DNA from: Myxococcales bacterium
GTDB taxonomy: Bacteria; Myxococcota; Myxococcia; Myxococcales; Myxococcaceae
Length of the DNA: 42,470 bases
Direction: 5' to 3'
NCBI GenBank assembly: GCA_020846875.1
Contig: JADLDB010000193.1
Coordinates: 1 to 42,470, forward strand
In this document: positions 1 through 8,278 of the stretch, piece after piece
Numbering within the stretch: the first letter of the stretch is position 1
Layout: each line of letters starts with the position of its first letter
Position numbers and translations under genes: made by a program
Notes under the pieces: model-generated
Databases searched by the model: none
What the model saw: the letters and a program-made list of their open reading frames with translations, nothing else
What the model was told of the DNA's origin: nothing

Positions 1-517
1 CGTGCATGGCGACCCACCCCGGCAGATGGAGCGCCGCGAACGCCGCAGCGGAAAGCGTCCACACGTGGACCGGGCGCATCCCGGTCCGCTCGAGCGCGGA
101 CCAGAACAGACCACGAAACAGCACCTCCTCCAGGACAGGCGCGAGCAAGAGTACGTTCACCCACGCGCTCCAGTTGCCGAGCATCGCGCTGACGGTCGGC
201 GGAACGACAGGTCCCTTCAGCCCCAGCTGAACGGCCGCGACGTCGAGCCCCACCCAGGCGACAGCGAGCAGCAAGACGACGGAAATCCGCTCTCGGTACG
301 AGCCGAACCACATGCGGCGTCCGTCGGGTCGAAAGAGGAGCGCGCCGAGCGCGAACCAGACGACCCCCTTCATCACCGTCCACCACGCGAAGCTCACCCA
401 CGGGGTGTCGAGGATCGCCTGCGGTGTGAGACTCCAGACCAACGCCCACGCGGCGAGGAGCACGCCCATGCGCACGAGCACCTGGGTGGACGGCCTTGGC
501 GCAGTGTGGGCGGTCAC
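1..517 (-). CDS. CPBP family intramembrane metalloprotease (partial, C-terminus outside window)
   Basis: Translated from a GTG at 517, preceded by a CAGGAG ribosome site, the frame stays open to the window edge (about 172 codons). It contains several hydrophobic helices and then LLLAPVLEEVLFRGLFW followed by FAALHLPGW. The EExxxR and FxxxH signatures are the zinc-ligand motifs of the CPBP (CAAX-protease/bacteriocin-processing, Abi) family. Members are membrane-embedded metalloproteases; in bacteria the substrate is usually unknown and is unknown here. The third conserved motif and the C-terminus lie beyond position 1. It points away from the VWA lipoprotein gene and nothing suggests a shared operon. 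The long plus-strand frame over the same bases is a shadow: it lacks family motifs and is rich in Arg, Pro and Gly. Confidence 0.85.
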   Translation of the reverse strand, partial: MTAHTAPRPSTQVLVRMGVLLAAWALVWSLTPQAILDTPWVSFAWWTVMKGVVWFALGALLFRPDGRRMWFGSYRERISVVLLLAVAWVGLDVAAVQLGLKGPVVPPTVSAMLGNWSAWVNVLLLAPVLEEVLFRGLFWSALERTGMRPVHVWTLSAAAFAALHLPGWVAMH

Positions 518-669
518 GATGCGGCTCCTGCAGGAGGGGGCCGGGTAGCCTGAGTCGAACCGCTCTCGCGCGCAAGCGAGCGCGCGGCGGGCCACGGAGA
601 GGTCGGCGGCGTGCCCGTCCCGTCGGGTCGCGGCTCGAGTAGCTGGACGACGGGCGGAGAGGACGAATC

Positions 670-2241
670 TCAGCGCCCCGACGCCGCGGCGCCCTCGGCC
701 ACCTCCTGCAGCACGGTGGTGAAGTCCTCGGGCTTCACCTCCACCCGCAGCGTGCGCCCGTCGTCCACCACCACCTTCCGCGCGAGGTGGAAGGTGCGCT
801 CCTTCCACGGCTCGTCCTCGGGCGACTGGCCGAAGTACACCTCGATGACGTTCTCCTGCGCGGCGTGGCCGTCCGTCTTCAGGGTGGGCAACAGCTTCAC
901 GTTCTCCACCGTGAAGTCCACGCACCGCGGCTGGGCGCGGTCGGCCACGAAGCGGGTGTAGCGGTAGGCGTGCTTCTCGTGCAGCGGCACGTCGGCGGTG
1001 GTGACGGCGGTGTGGGTGCGCGCCTCGTGCAGGTCGCCCACCCCGTCGATGTCCTTGTCCGTCGTCTCGTTGGGCCCGCCCGGGTCCGCCAGCAGGTCCG
1101 AGTCCACCAGGTCGTACAGCCAGTCGCCCGCGGCGGCGCGCTCCGGCCCCAGGTCCGAGTCCGGCGACAGCTTCGAGGTGCCCAGCCAGCGCTCCTCGCA
1201 GTCGGACAGGCCGTCTCTGTCCGTGTCCCTCAGCTCGTTGGGGCCGCACACGCACTCCCCGTTGAGCTGCCCGGGCACGTTGGCCTTCCAGCCCACCCGC
1301 GCCTCCATCGCGTCGCTGCAGCCGTCCTCGTCGGTGTCGCGCGTGGTGGCGTCGGTGCCCAGCTGCGCCTCGCGCTCGTCGGACAGCCCGTCCTCGTCCG
1401 AGTCCACCTTCGGGCCGTCGCCCGACGCCAGCACGGTGCGGTTGGACACGAGGAAGAAGCGCTGCGCGTAGCTGCGCCGCAGGCCGGACAAGTCGAAGCC
1501 GTCCAGTGACAGGGCGTCGCCGTTGGGGAAGGACTTGAAGACGCCGCCGCCCTCGCCCGCCATCGTCTCCAACAGCGACTGGGTGGGGCCGGTGGGCCCA
1601 CCGAGGAAGACGGTGTTCAAGGTGATGGCGCCCACGTCGTCTTTGAGCGTCATCAGCGTCTTCACCGCGTCCAGCACCTGCGCCTCGGTGCTGTCGGTGG
1701 GCGCGCCGTCGGAGAGGAAGAGGACGACGTAGCGGCTGCGGCGGGCCGTCACCGGGTTCTCCCGCACGTCGGCGGACAGCTCCCCGAAGGCGAAGTTGAG
1801 CGCGGCGAGGTACGGCGTGCCGCCGTTGCCGGGGTTGGCCACCGCGTCGACGTTGGCGGAGAAGGTGGCGACCGAGTCGGTGAAGCGCTGCGGGTTGGTG
1901 AAGCGGCGCGCGCCGTCGGCGTTGCCGGCGAACGTCTCGCCCCCGAAGAAGAAGACGCCGGGCTGCTCCAGGCGCTGGGCCAGCGCCTTCACCTGGGCGT
2001 AGCGCTGCTGGTTGGGGTCGTTCTGCTGCATCGAGCCCGAGTCGTCGATGATGAACCACACCTTCACCGGGAAGACGATGGTGTCCGGGTCGTCGGTGCA
2101 GAAGCGCCCTTCCACCGTGGCGATGCCCTGCTGCACCTCGCCGGTGCGGGGCTTCAACAGGTCCACGTCGGTGCAGCCCGCGGCCGCCGCGGCGACGGCG
2201 AGCGCCAGGAGTCGGGAAGACATGCGCGGGCCCCACTTCAC
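670..2241 (-). CDS. VWA-domain lipoprotein with thrombospondin type 3 calcium repeats
   Basis: The product of about 520 residues has a short lipoprotein signal (MSSRLLALAVAAAAAGC, lipobox AAGC). A von Willebrand A domain with the MIDAS motif DDSGSM near residue 68 follows, containing a Cys-free central region with FLSDGAPT. From about residue 280 there are aspartate-rich thrombospondin type 3 motifs (DSDEDGLSDE, DTDEDGCSD, DTDRDGLSDCE) that typically bind calcium. It is therefore probably an outer-membrane-anchored, metal-dependent adhesion or binding protein. The GTG at 2241 gives the longest form, but the ATG at 2223 puts the signal peptide right at the N-terminus and is the more natural start. 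The C-terminal 120 residues are unrecognised. The gene is divergent from ptsI across a 268-bp gap. Confidence 0.85.
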   Translation of the reverse strand: MKWGPRMSSRLLALAVAAAAAGCTDVDLLKPRTGEVQQGIATVEGRFCTDDPDTIVFPVKVWFIIDDSGSMQQNDPNQQRYAQVKALAQRLEQPGVFFFGGETFAGNADGARRFTNPQRFTDSVATFSANVDAVANPGNGGTPYLAALNFAFGELSADVRENPVTARRSRYVVLFLSDGAPTDSTEAQVLDAVKTLMTLKDDVGAITLNTVFLGGPTGPTQSLLETMAGEGGGVFKSFPNGDALSLDGFDLSGLRRSYAQRFFLVSNRTVLASGDGPKVDSDEDGLSDEREAQLGTDATTRDTDEDGCSDAMEARVGWKANVPGQLNGECVCGPNELRDTDRDGLSDCEERWLGTSKLSPDSDLGPERAAAGDWLYDLVDSDLLADPGGPNETTDKDIDGVGDLHEARTHTAVTTADVPLHEKHAYRYTRFVADRAQPRCVDFTVENVKLLPTLKTDGHAAQENVIEVYFGQSPEDEPWKERTFHLARKVVVDDGRTLRVEVKPEDFTTVLQEVAEGAAASGR

Positions 2242-2278
2242 GCCGCGTGCCGAGGGTGGATCAGCCCACTTCCGTGGG

Positions 2279-2303
2279 GTTGACTGTCCACCCCACTGTC
2301 AAC
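2279..2303. promoter_or_regulatory. inverted repeat GTTGAC-N13-GTCAAC in a divergent intergenic region
   Basis: GTTGAC at 2279-2284 is mirrored by GTCAAC at 2298-2303, 38 bp upstream of the VWA lipoprotein start. The position would suit an operator. The arms are only six bases, so chance occurrence is possible. Nothing else in the 2242-2509 gap is recognisable except TTAGAGT at 2491-2497, which could be a -10 element just before ptsI. Confidence 0.25.
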
Positions 2304-2509
2304 GGCAGGTGGCAGTGGTACGCGGAAGGTGGTGCAGGGCTGCGCCCGAGCCGTCCGTGGCTGCCGGTGCACTCGGGCCTGCCTGTCGCTACCCCGCCTC
2401 GCCGGTGTCCCTCCGCGGCTGGCGACGCGCACCGTCCGTCCTGCGCCCGGCACCCGACGTGGTGAACCGGCGCACCTCGCGGCCTTTCGGTTAGAGTGTC
2501 GCGTCCCTT

Positions 2510-4276
2510 GTGAGCGCCACCGTCTCGCTGCACGGAATTGGAGCCAGCCCCGGCGTCGCCGTGGGCCACGCCTTCCTTCTGGACTCGCGGCGGGTGCGCA
2601 CGCCGAAGGTGAAGCTGACGCGGGACGAGGTGGACGCGGAGGTGATGCGCTTCAAGACGGCCATCGACCTCTCGGACCGGCAGCTGGGGGACATCAAGGG
2701 CAAGCTGACGGGCCTGGGCACGGACGGGGGCGAGCACGGGCTCATCCTCGAGGCGCACCGGCTGATGCTGCACGACCCGATGTTCCTGGTGGAGGTGACG
2801 CGCCTCATCAAGGAGGACGGCATCAACGCGGAGTGGGCGGTGCGGCGGGTGGGCCGGCGGCTGCGCCACCAGTTCGACAACCTCGACGACGAGTACTTCC
2901 GCGAGCGCCGCAGCGACATCGAGTTCGTCGCCGACCGGCTGGTGCGCAACCTGATGGGTGAGCTGGTGGACGCGGAGCTGCAGGTGCCGCCCAACTCCGT
3001 CATCGTGGCCCACGACGTCTCGCCCGCCGACGCGGCCATGCTGCTCAAGGACGGGAAGGTGTCGGCCTTCGTCACCGACCTGGGCGGCCACACCAGCCAC
3101 ACCGCCATCGTGGCGCGCGCGCGGGAGGTGCCGGCGGTGGTGGGCCTCACCAGGGCGTCGGACTCGATTCGCACCGGCGACGTGGTGGCGGTGGACGGGC
3201 GGCGCGGCCTGGTGCTGGTCAACCCCACCGACGAGCAGCTGGCGCTCTTCCGCGAGACGATGCGCCGCCAGTTGGCCAGCGAGCAGTTGGCGCTCAAGAC
3301 GGCCGAGCTGCCGGCGGTGACGCAGGACGGGGTGCGGGTGCGCCTCAACGGGAACATGGAGTTCCCCGAGGAAATCCCTTCGCTGCTGGCGCACGGCGCG
3401 GAAGGCATCGGCCTGTACCGCACCGAGTTCCTCTTCTTGAATCGCCCCACCGCGCCCACGGAAGAGGAGCACTTCGAGTCGTACAAGCAGGTGCTGGTGG
3501 CGATGGGGGACCGGCCCGTCACCATCCGCACGCTGGACCTCGGCGGGGACAAGGTGCCCGGGAAGAAGCCGGAGAAGGAGAACAACCCGGCGATGGGCCT
3601 GCGGGCCATTCGCTACTGCCTGCAGCACCGGGACCTGTTCCGCGCGCAGCTGCGGGCGCTGCTCCGCGCGTCCGTGTACGGCAACCTGCGGGTGATGTTT
3701 CCCCTCGTCTCCAGCATCTCGGAGCTGCGGGAGGCGCGCAGCGAATTGGAGCGCTGCCGCAGCGAGCTGTCCCGGCAGGGCGTGCCGATGGGCAAGCGCT
3801 TCCCCCTCGGCATCATGGTGGAGACGCCGTCAGCGGCGCTCATCGCGGACCGCCTGGCGCAGGAAGCCGACTTCTTCAGCGTCGGCACCAACGACTTGAT
3901 TCAGTACACCATCGCCATCGACCGGCAGAACCGGGACGTGGCGTACCTGTACCGGCCGCTGCACCTGGCCATCCTCCGCAGCCTGTCCTACGTGGTGGGG
4001 GCGGCGAAGAAGGCGAACATCCCCGTGGCGATGTGCGGCGAGATGGCGGGCGACCCGGGGCTCACCATGGTGCTGCTGGCCCTCGGGCTGGAGGAGCTGT
4101 CGATGACCAGCGGGCAGATTCCCCTGGTGAAGAACGTCATCCGCTCGGTGTCCAGAGCCGACGCGGCGGCGCTGCTGGAGCAGGCGATGCAGTTCTCCAG
4201 CGCGGAAGAAATCGAGCGCTTCATCAAGACGCAGATGGACCAGCGCTTCGCCCGCCTGGACGGCAACGCCCAGTAG
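2510..4276 (+). CDS. ptsI: Phosphoenolpyruvate-protein phosphotransferase (PTS enzyme I)
   Basis: At 588 residues it matches the usual length of enzyme I. The protein transfers phosphate from PEP to HPr in the cytoplasm. The N-terminal HPr-binding/phosphohistidine domain carries GGHTSHTAIVAR, with His197 as the expected phosphorylation site. The C-terminal PEP-binding TIM barrel carries GIGLYRTEFLF, TIRTLDLGGDK, MGLRAIR, GIMVETPSA, FFSIGTNDL-like FFSVGTNDLIQY, and the catalytic cysteine in MCGEMAGD (Cys509). The start is GTG at 2510 and the N-terminus SLHGIGASPGVAVG aligns with the family start. No HPr, HprK or EII gene is adjacent, so it may serve a regulatory PTS encoded elsewhere, as is common in myxobacteria; that part is inference. 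There is no N-terminal GAF domain, so it is ptsI rather than ptsP. Confidence 0.95.
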   Translation: MSATVSLHGIGASPGVAVGHAFLLDSRRVRTPKVKLTRDEVDAEVMRFKTAIDLSDRQLGDIKGKLTGLGTDGGEHGLILEAHRLMLHDPMFLVEVTRLIKEDGINAEWAVRRVGRRLRHQFDNLDDEYFRERRSDIEFVADRLVRNLMGELVDAELQVPPNSVIVAHDVSPADAAMLLKDGKVSAFVTDLGGHTSHTAIVARAREVPAVVGLTRASDSIRTGDVVAVDGRRGLVLVNPTDEQLALFRETMRRQLASEQLALKTAELPAVTQDGVRVRLNGNMEFPEEIPSLLAHGAEGIGLYRTEFLFLNRPTAPTEEEHFESYKQVLVAMGDRPVTIRTLDLGGDKVPGKKPEKENNPAMGLRAIRYCLQHRDLFRAQLRALLRASVYGNLRVMFPLVSSISELREARSELERCRSELSRQGVPMGKRFPLGIMVETPSAALIADRLAQEADFFSVGTNDLIQYTIAIDRQNRDVAYLYRPLHLAILRSLSYVVGAAKKANIPVAMCGEMAGDPGLTMVLLALGLEELSMTSGQIPLVKNVIRSVSRADAAALLEQAMQFSSAEEIERFIKTQMDQRFARLDGNAQ

Positions 4277-4305
4277 TGGGCGGCACGGCCGGCCGGGGGT
4301 CCTTC

Positions 4306-4734
4306 TCAGTCGAGGGGATGCCGGGTGCGCAGCCCCGGAAAGCGCGCGAAGTCGCGGTCGGTGGTGATCCACTCATGGCCGCCCTCGATGGCCAGCGCGG
4401 CGTGCCACGCGTCGCTGACGAGGTTGCCGGTGAGCTTCAAGCGGCTGCAGAGCCCCTCGAAGATCCTCCAGTGCTCGGGCCCCGGCGTCACCAGCACGCA
4501 GCCAGGCGCGTTGCGAATCACGTCCACGAACTCGAGAGCGTCGGTGAGCTTCGAAGGTGTCTTGTTCACCTTCGGGTGGGTGACGAGGCGCACGACCGAA
4601 CTCAGAATCTGGTCGCTCACCGCGAAGCGCGCCGGGCCATTCACCAGCCCGTCGAGCCACGCCAGGTAGCGCTCATGGTCGGCGGCGTCCTCGCGAAACG
4701 CGTAGACGAGAACACTGGCGTCACTGAGGAGCAT
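4306..4734 (-). CDS. vapC: PIN-domain ribonuclease toxin (VapC-type)
   Basis: The 142-residue protein fits a PIN-domain toxin. It starts MLLSDASVLVYAF with Asp5, and has Asp41 in VSDQ, Asp108 in VSDAWHAALA and the TTDRDF acidic pair at 126/128 near the C-terminus. These acidic residues are where PIN nucleases hold their metal ions. The Glu usually found in the second helix appears as Ser (SDQILSSVVRLVTHP), as in the sub-group with the VTHP motif. The gene overlaps its antitoxin by 14 bases, so translation is likely coupled. VapC toxins cleave tRNA or rRNA; the target here is unknown. It is convergent with ptsI, 29 bp away. Confidence 0.88.
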   Translation of the reverse strand: MLLSDASVLVYAFREDAADHERYLAWLDGLVNGPARFAVSDQILSSVVRLVTHPKVNKTPSKLTDALEFVDVIRNAPGCVLVTPGPEHWRIFEGLCSRLKLTGNLVSDAWHAALAIEGGHEWITTDRDFARFPGLRTRHPLD

Positions 4735-4969
4735 CGAGCCCGTCCATGAAGTCGAGGAGCTCAGACGTGCGATCGAGGTTCACGCTGTCCCGGAAGCGCC
4801 CGCGGCTCGTCGGCAACCGGATGGGCCTGTGCGCCCTGGCCTCCCGGGCCTGCCGCAACGTGTCCCGGAGCGCGGACTCGACGATCGCGGTGAACGTCGT
4901 CCCCCGGGCGGCCGCGAGCTTCTTCGCCTCGCGCATCAGGGCGGAATCGAGCCGGATTGTGGTTCTCAT
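4721..4969 (-). CDS. vapB: Ribbon-helix-helix antitoxin (VapB-type)
   Basis: The 82-residue protein begins MRTTIRLDSALMREAKKLAA, the classic ribbon-helix-helix pattern: a beta strand of alternating residues (TTIRL) and then two helices (LMREAKKLAAARG, TFTAIVESALRDTLR). The C-terminal 35 residues are polar and probably wrap the toxin (DRTSELLDFMDGL). The ATG sits inside a perfect palindrome, so the RHH dimer most likely represses its own promoter. The start codon lies directly where transcription would begin, suggesting a leaderless or nearly leaderless mRNA, and no Shine-Dalgarno sequence is visible. Antitoxin first, toxin second with overlap is the standard order of such pairs. Confidence 0.88.
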   Translation of the reverse strand: MRTTIRLDSALMREAKKLAAARGTTFTAIVESALRDTLRQAREARAHRPIRLPTSRGRFRDSVNLDRTSELLDFMDGLDAPQ

Positions 4970-5006
4970 ATGTCAAGACATATCGGCGCTAGTGCGGGTA
5001 TGTCAA
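4968..5006 (-). promoter_or_regulatory. Promoter and palindromic operator of the vapBC pair
   Basis: A perfect palindrome, ATATGTC-AA-GACATAT, covers 4968-4983 and includes the antitoxin start codon. A second copy of the half-site TATGTCAA lies exactly 30 bp away (4969-4976 and 4999-5006). On the minus strand the outer copy gives TTGACA (5001-5006), followed after 17 bp by ATATGT (4978-4983), a good -35/-10 pair. Transcription would then begin at or within a few bases of the antitoxin ATG. Binding of the RHH protein to both sites would block RNA polymerase. Confidence 0.7.
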
Positions 5007-5143
5007 CGCACGCCCCCAGCGACGGTCTTGGCTTCGCTGGGCGGCCGACCCATGGGCGCCGGCGGGCCAGGGCCTACCGCCGTTCCAGGTTGTGGCGCGG
5101 CGAAGAGTCCTCCTCGCTGAAGCGCTGCTAGGGTGGCCGCACC

Positions 5144-5887
5144 ATGACCTCAACCCTCGTCGTCGTCCGCCACGGAGAGAGCACCTGGAACGCGAAGAAC
5201 CTCTTCACCGGCTGGGTGGACGTGGACCTGTCGGAGAAGGGGGAAGCCGAGGCGAGGAACGCCGGCGCCCTCTTGAAGAAGGAAGGCCTCTTCTTCGACA
5301 TCCTCCACACCTCACTGCTGACGCGGGCGGTGCGGACGGCGCACCTGGCGCTGGAGGTATCCGGGCAGACGTGGCTGCCGGTGCACCGCACCTGGCGGCT
5401 CAACGAGCGGCACTACGGCGCCCTGCAGGGGAAGGACAAGAAGCAGACGGTGGAACAGTTCGGCAAGGAGCAGGTGCAGTCGTGGCGGCGCAGCTACGAC
5501 GTGCCGCCGCCGGCGGTGACGGCGGACCACGAGCACCACCCCTCCCACGACGCGCGCTACCGCCTCATCGCGCCGGACGCCCTGCCCGCCTCCGAGTGCC
5601 TCAAGGACGTGGTGGCCCGCGTGCTGCCGTGGTGGCACGACGTGGCGGTGCCGCAGCTGCGGCAGGGCCTGACGGTGCTGGTGGTGGCGCACGGCAACAG
5701 CCTGCGAGCCCTCATCAAGCACCTGGAGAAAATCAGCGACGCGGACATCCCGGCGCTGAACGTGCCGACGGGAATGCCGCGCCTGTACCGCTTCAAGGAC
5801 GACATGTCCTTTGCGCAGGCGCCCAGGTACCTCGACGAGGCGGCGGCGAAGGCGGGCGCGGACGCGGTGAAGAAGCAGACTGGGTGA
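5144..5887 (+). CDS. gpmA: 2,3-bisphosphoglycerate-dependent phosphoglycerate mutase
   Basis: The 247-residue cytosolic enzyme interconverts 3- and 2-phosphoglycerate in glycolysis and gluconeogenesis. The phosphohistidine motif is VVRHGESTWN (His10). NLFTGWVDVDLSEKG, LLTRAVRTA, RLNERHYGALQG and the second catalytic histidine in VVVAHGNSLRAL are all present, and are diagnostic for the dPGM (GpmA) branch rather than generic histidine phosphatases. The length is typical. A TAGGGT hexamer at 5129-5134 lies nine bases before the ATG and may be the -10 box, implying a very short leader. The gene stands alone between vapBC (divergent) and the cytochrome lipoprotein gene. Confidence 0.95.
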   Translation: MTSTLVVVRHGESTWNAKNLFTGWVDVDLSEKGEAEARNAGALLKKEGLFFDILHTSLLTRAVRTAHLALEVSGQTWLPVHRTWRLNERHYGALQGKDKKQTVEQFGKEQVQSWRRSYDVPPPAVTADHEHHPSHDARYRLIAPDALPASECLKDVVARVLPWWHDVAVPQLRQGLTVLVVAHGNSLRALIKHLEKISDADIPALNVPTGMPRLYRFKDDMSFAQAPRYLDEAAAKAGADAVKKQTG

Positions 5888-6003
5888 CGGCTTCACCCAG
5901 CGAGCGACAGCTAGCCGTCGGGCAGCAACCGCTGCACCAGGTGAATCACCTGCGGAGGAGCCCCGCCCCCAGGGGGGGTTGCGCGGCGGGCCCGGCCGCT
6001 GCA

Positions 6004-6017
6004 TTGATCCACATCAA
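6004..6017. promoter_or_regulatory. FNR/ANR-type box TTGAT-CCAC-ATCAA
   Basis: The 14-bp sequence TTGATCCACATCAA matches the FNR/ANR/DNR consensus TTGAT-N4-ATCAA in every fixed position. It lies 67 bp before the ATG of the cytochrome lipoprotein gene, a sensible place for an activator site. Redox-linked control of a heme protein by a CRP/FNR-family regulator fits well, but no regulator gene is in the window and no clear -10 box was identified. Confidence 0.6.
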
Positions 6018-6049
6018 GCTCCGAAGGCCCTCAAGAAATCCGGAGCTTG
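6015..6049 (+). other. 9-bp inverted repeat in the leader of the cytochrome gene
   Basis: CAAGCTCCG (6015-6023) and CGGAGCTTG (6041-6049) are perfect mirror arms around a 17-base spacer, overlapping the end of the FNR-type box. The arms could form an mRNA hairpin if transcription starts upstream, or be a second protein-binding site. It ends 34 bases before the ATG. Confidence 0.4.
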
Positions 6050-6083
6050 CGACGTTTCCGCATCAGTTTTCCAAGGACGAGCC

Positions 6084-8135
6084 ATGAACAAGCCTCTGCT
6101 GGGAGCTGCGCTCGCTGTGTGCCTCGCCGGTGGCCTCACCGGTTGCTCGAATGCCCCCGCGGGGGGAGGGAGCTCGTCGGGCGGTTCGCTCGGCCTGTCG
6201 CGAGACGACGCGCTGCTCTACGCGGCGGACCCGGACCTCGACGCCGTCTTCGTGATGAACACCTCTACCCTCGAGGTGACGAAGGTGGCCGTGGGGCGCA
6301 CGCCCGAGAAGCTGCTGGTGGCGCCCGACGGCACCGTCTTCGTGGCCAACCGCTTCGGCCGCAGCGTGTCCGTGCTGCGCCCGGGAGAGGCGACCGAGGC
6401 CGCGCGCTTCGCGGTGGGCGTGGAGCCGGTGGGCCTGGCCGTCTCCTCCGACGCGAAGACGCTGTACGTCGTCAACGCCACGTCCCTCACCAGCGCGGAG
6501 ACGGGCACGCTGATGGCCCTCGACGCCGCCACCGGCCAGGTGCGCTTCGAGACGGCGGTGGGCCGCGAGCCGCGCGGCATCACCTTGCTGGGTGACGGCA
6601 AGGCGGCGGTGTCGCTCTTCAAGGACGGCGACGTGGTGCTGGTGGACACCGCCTCCGGCCAGGTGGTGAAGGCCGGCACGAAGGTGTTCGAGCAGCTCAA
6701 CCGGGTGACGCTGGGCATCGACACGCCTTCCTTCGACGACAAGCCCTTGCCCGGGCCCTTCCCGGGCAGCATGTCCGGCACCTCGCGCCCGCGCGGCATG
6801 GAGGCGCTCCTCACCAGCCACGACGGCTCGCAGGTGTTCGCCGCGTCCCTCATCTCCACCGATGGCATCCTCGACACCGGGAAGCCGGATGATCCGCTGG
6901 GCGGGCCGGGCGAGCCGTCCGCGGCGGGCTACGGCGGAGGCAGCTGCGGCTCCACGGCGGTGGCGTCGCCCGCCATCCTCACCTTCTCCGCCGACGGCGA
7001 GGCGCTGGTGGACGACCTGGCCACCTGTGGCGGCGAGAGCCCCGGCGAGCAAGGCGAGCGCCCACCCACACTGCTCACCTCCAACATCCCGGGCATGCCG
7101 GTGCAGGGGCCGCGCGCGTTGGCGCTCGACCCGACGGGCAGCTTCCTCTTCATCGCCAACTTCGACTCCAACAACGTGGCCATCGTGCCCACCACGCAGA
7201 AGGGCTCGCCGTCGGCCTTCGGGGTGAGCACCGCGCCCTCTGCCGTCCCGCGCTCGGAGTTCGGCGTGGGCGGCTCGGTGCGGCAGTTGGTGAACGTAGG
7301 CGCCGGCCCCAGCGGCATCGCGGTGACGCGCGACGGCACCAGGGCCTACGTCTTCAACGCCTTCGACCACTCGGTGTCGGTGCTGGAGCAGCTCAACGGC
7401 CGCGTGGCCAACGTGGGCACTACGGTGCTGGGCGCCGACGTGCTGCCGCCCGACGCGGTGGCCGGCCGGAAGCTCTTCTTCAGCGCGGTGGACTCGCGGA
7501 TGAACAACCCCGCCACCGGCATCAGCTGCGGCACCTGCCACCTCGAGGGGCGCGAGGACGGCCACGTGTGGAACTTCCCCGAGGGGCCGCGCCAGACGCC
7601 GTCGCTGTCGGGGCGCATGCTGTCGAAGACGGCGCCCTTCCACTGGAACGGCGAGTTCAGTGACTTGCTGGCCTTCATGTCGCACACCGTGCAGCGGCGC
7701 ATGGGCGGCTCAGGCGTGACGCCGGCCATGGAGCAGCAGGTGGCGGCCTTCATCGAGTCCATGCCCACGCCGGACAACCCGTACCGGGACACGGTGGCGA
7801 CGGCCCAGGTGGCCCGCGGCGTGGCCCTCTACGAGCGCGCGCAGTGCGCCACCTGCCACGTGGGGGTGGCGCTCACCAACAACACCTTCGCGGACGTGGG
7901 CACCTACGTCACCGCCGGCCGGGTGGTGGACCAGCCGTCGCTGCTGCCGCACGGCGGCCTCAACACCCCGTCGCTGCTGGGGCTCGCGCGCACCGCGCCC
8001 TACCTCCACGACGGCAGCGCGCAGACGCTCAAGGCCCGCCTCCTCCAGGGCAAGGACACCAACCGGCACGGCCTCACCGCCGGCCTCACCGAGGCCGAGG
8101 TGGATGATTTGGTGGCCTACCTGCAGACGCTCTGA
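6084..8135 (+). CDS. Beta-propeller / di-heme cytochrome c peroxidase-like lipoprotein
   Basis: The 683-residue protein starts at the ATG after AAGGACGAG. Its lipoprotein signal ends in LAGGLTGC. Residues 45-450 form a YVTN-type seven-bladed propeller with repeated blades such as LLVAPDGTVFVANRFG, LAVSSDAKTLYVVN, and LALDPTGSFLFIANFDSNNV. The C-terminal 220 residues hold two c-type heme sites, CGTCH near residue 482 and CATCH near residue 588. Around them are motifs typical of bacterial cytochrome c peroxidases/MauG (QTPSLSGR, LNTPSLLGLARTAPYLHDGS, DDLVAYLQTL). It is probably a periplasm-facing lipid-anchored electron-transfer or peroxidase protein. The longer frame from 5979 includes no signal and is not used. 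A strong terminator follows the stop. Confidence 0.88.
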   Translation: MNKPLLGAALAVCLAGGLTGCSNAPAGGGSSSGGSLGLSRDDALLYAADPDLDAVFVMNTSTLEVTKVAVGRTPEKLLVAPDGTVFVANRFGRSVSVLRPGEATEAARFAVGVEPVGLAVSSDAKTLYVVNATSLTSAETGTLMALDAATGQVRFETAVGREPRGITLLGDGKAAVSLFKDGDVVLVDTASGQVVKAGTKVFEQLNRVTLGIDTPSFDDKPLPGPFPGSMSGTSRPRGMEALLTSHDGSQVFAASLISTDGILDTGKPDDPLGGPGEPSAAGYGGGSCGSTAVASPAILTFSADGEALVDDLATCGGESPGEQGERPPTLLTSNIPGMPVQGPRALALDPTGSFLFIANFDSNNVAIVPTTQKGSPSAFGVSTAPSAVPRSEFGVGGSVRQLVNVGAGPSGIAVTRDGTRAYVFNAFDHSVSVLEQLNGRVANVGTTVLGADVLPPDAVAGRKLFFSAVDSRMNNPATGISCGTCHLEGREDGHVWNFPEGPRQTPSLSGRMLSKTAPFHWNGEFSDLLAFMSHTVQRRMGGSGVTPAMEQQVAAFIESMPTPDNPYRDTVATAQVARGVALYERAQCATCHVGVALTNNTFADVGTYVTAGRVVDQPSLLPHGGLNTPSLLGLARTAPYLHDGSAQTLKARLLQGKDTNRHGLTAGLTEAEVDDLVAYLQTL

Positions 8136-8182
8136 CATCTCCTTGGGGGAGGGGGCACAGGGAGGGCAGCAAAGGGAGGGGA

Positions 8183-8226
8183 GGCGGGCGGTGGCTTCAG
8201 GACGAGGGAGCCGCCCCCGCCTTTTT
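8183..8226 (+). terminator. Rho-independent terminator after the cytochrome lipoprotein gene
   Basis: The left arm GGCGGGCGGTGGCT (8183-8196) pairs with AGCCGCCCCCGCC (8209-8221), with one bulged base and a 12-base loop. Five T residues follow directly. This is the only GC stem plus T-run terminator I found in the window. Confidence 0.8.
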
Positions 8227-8278
8227 CCTGCCCTCAGTACGAAGCCACAGGCCGCTCCTTCCTGCTGCGCGCTCGGCT

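Noticed and set aside
2-553. Plus-strand 183-codon frame at the window start
   Set aside because: Arg/Pro/Gly/His-rich with no motif; the minus strand encodes CPBP protease signatures over the same bases.
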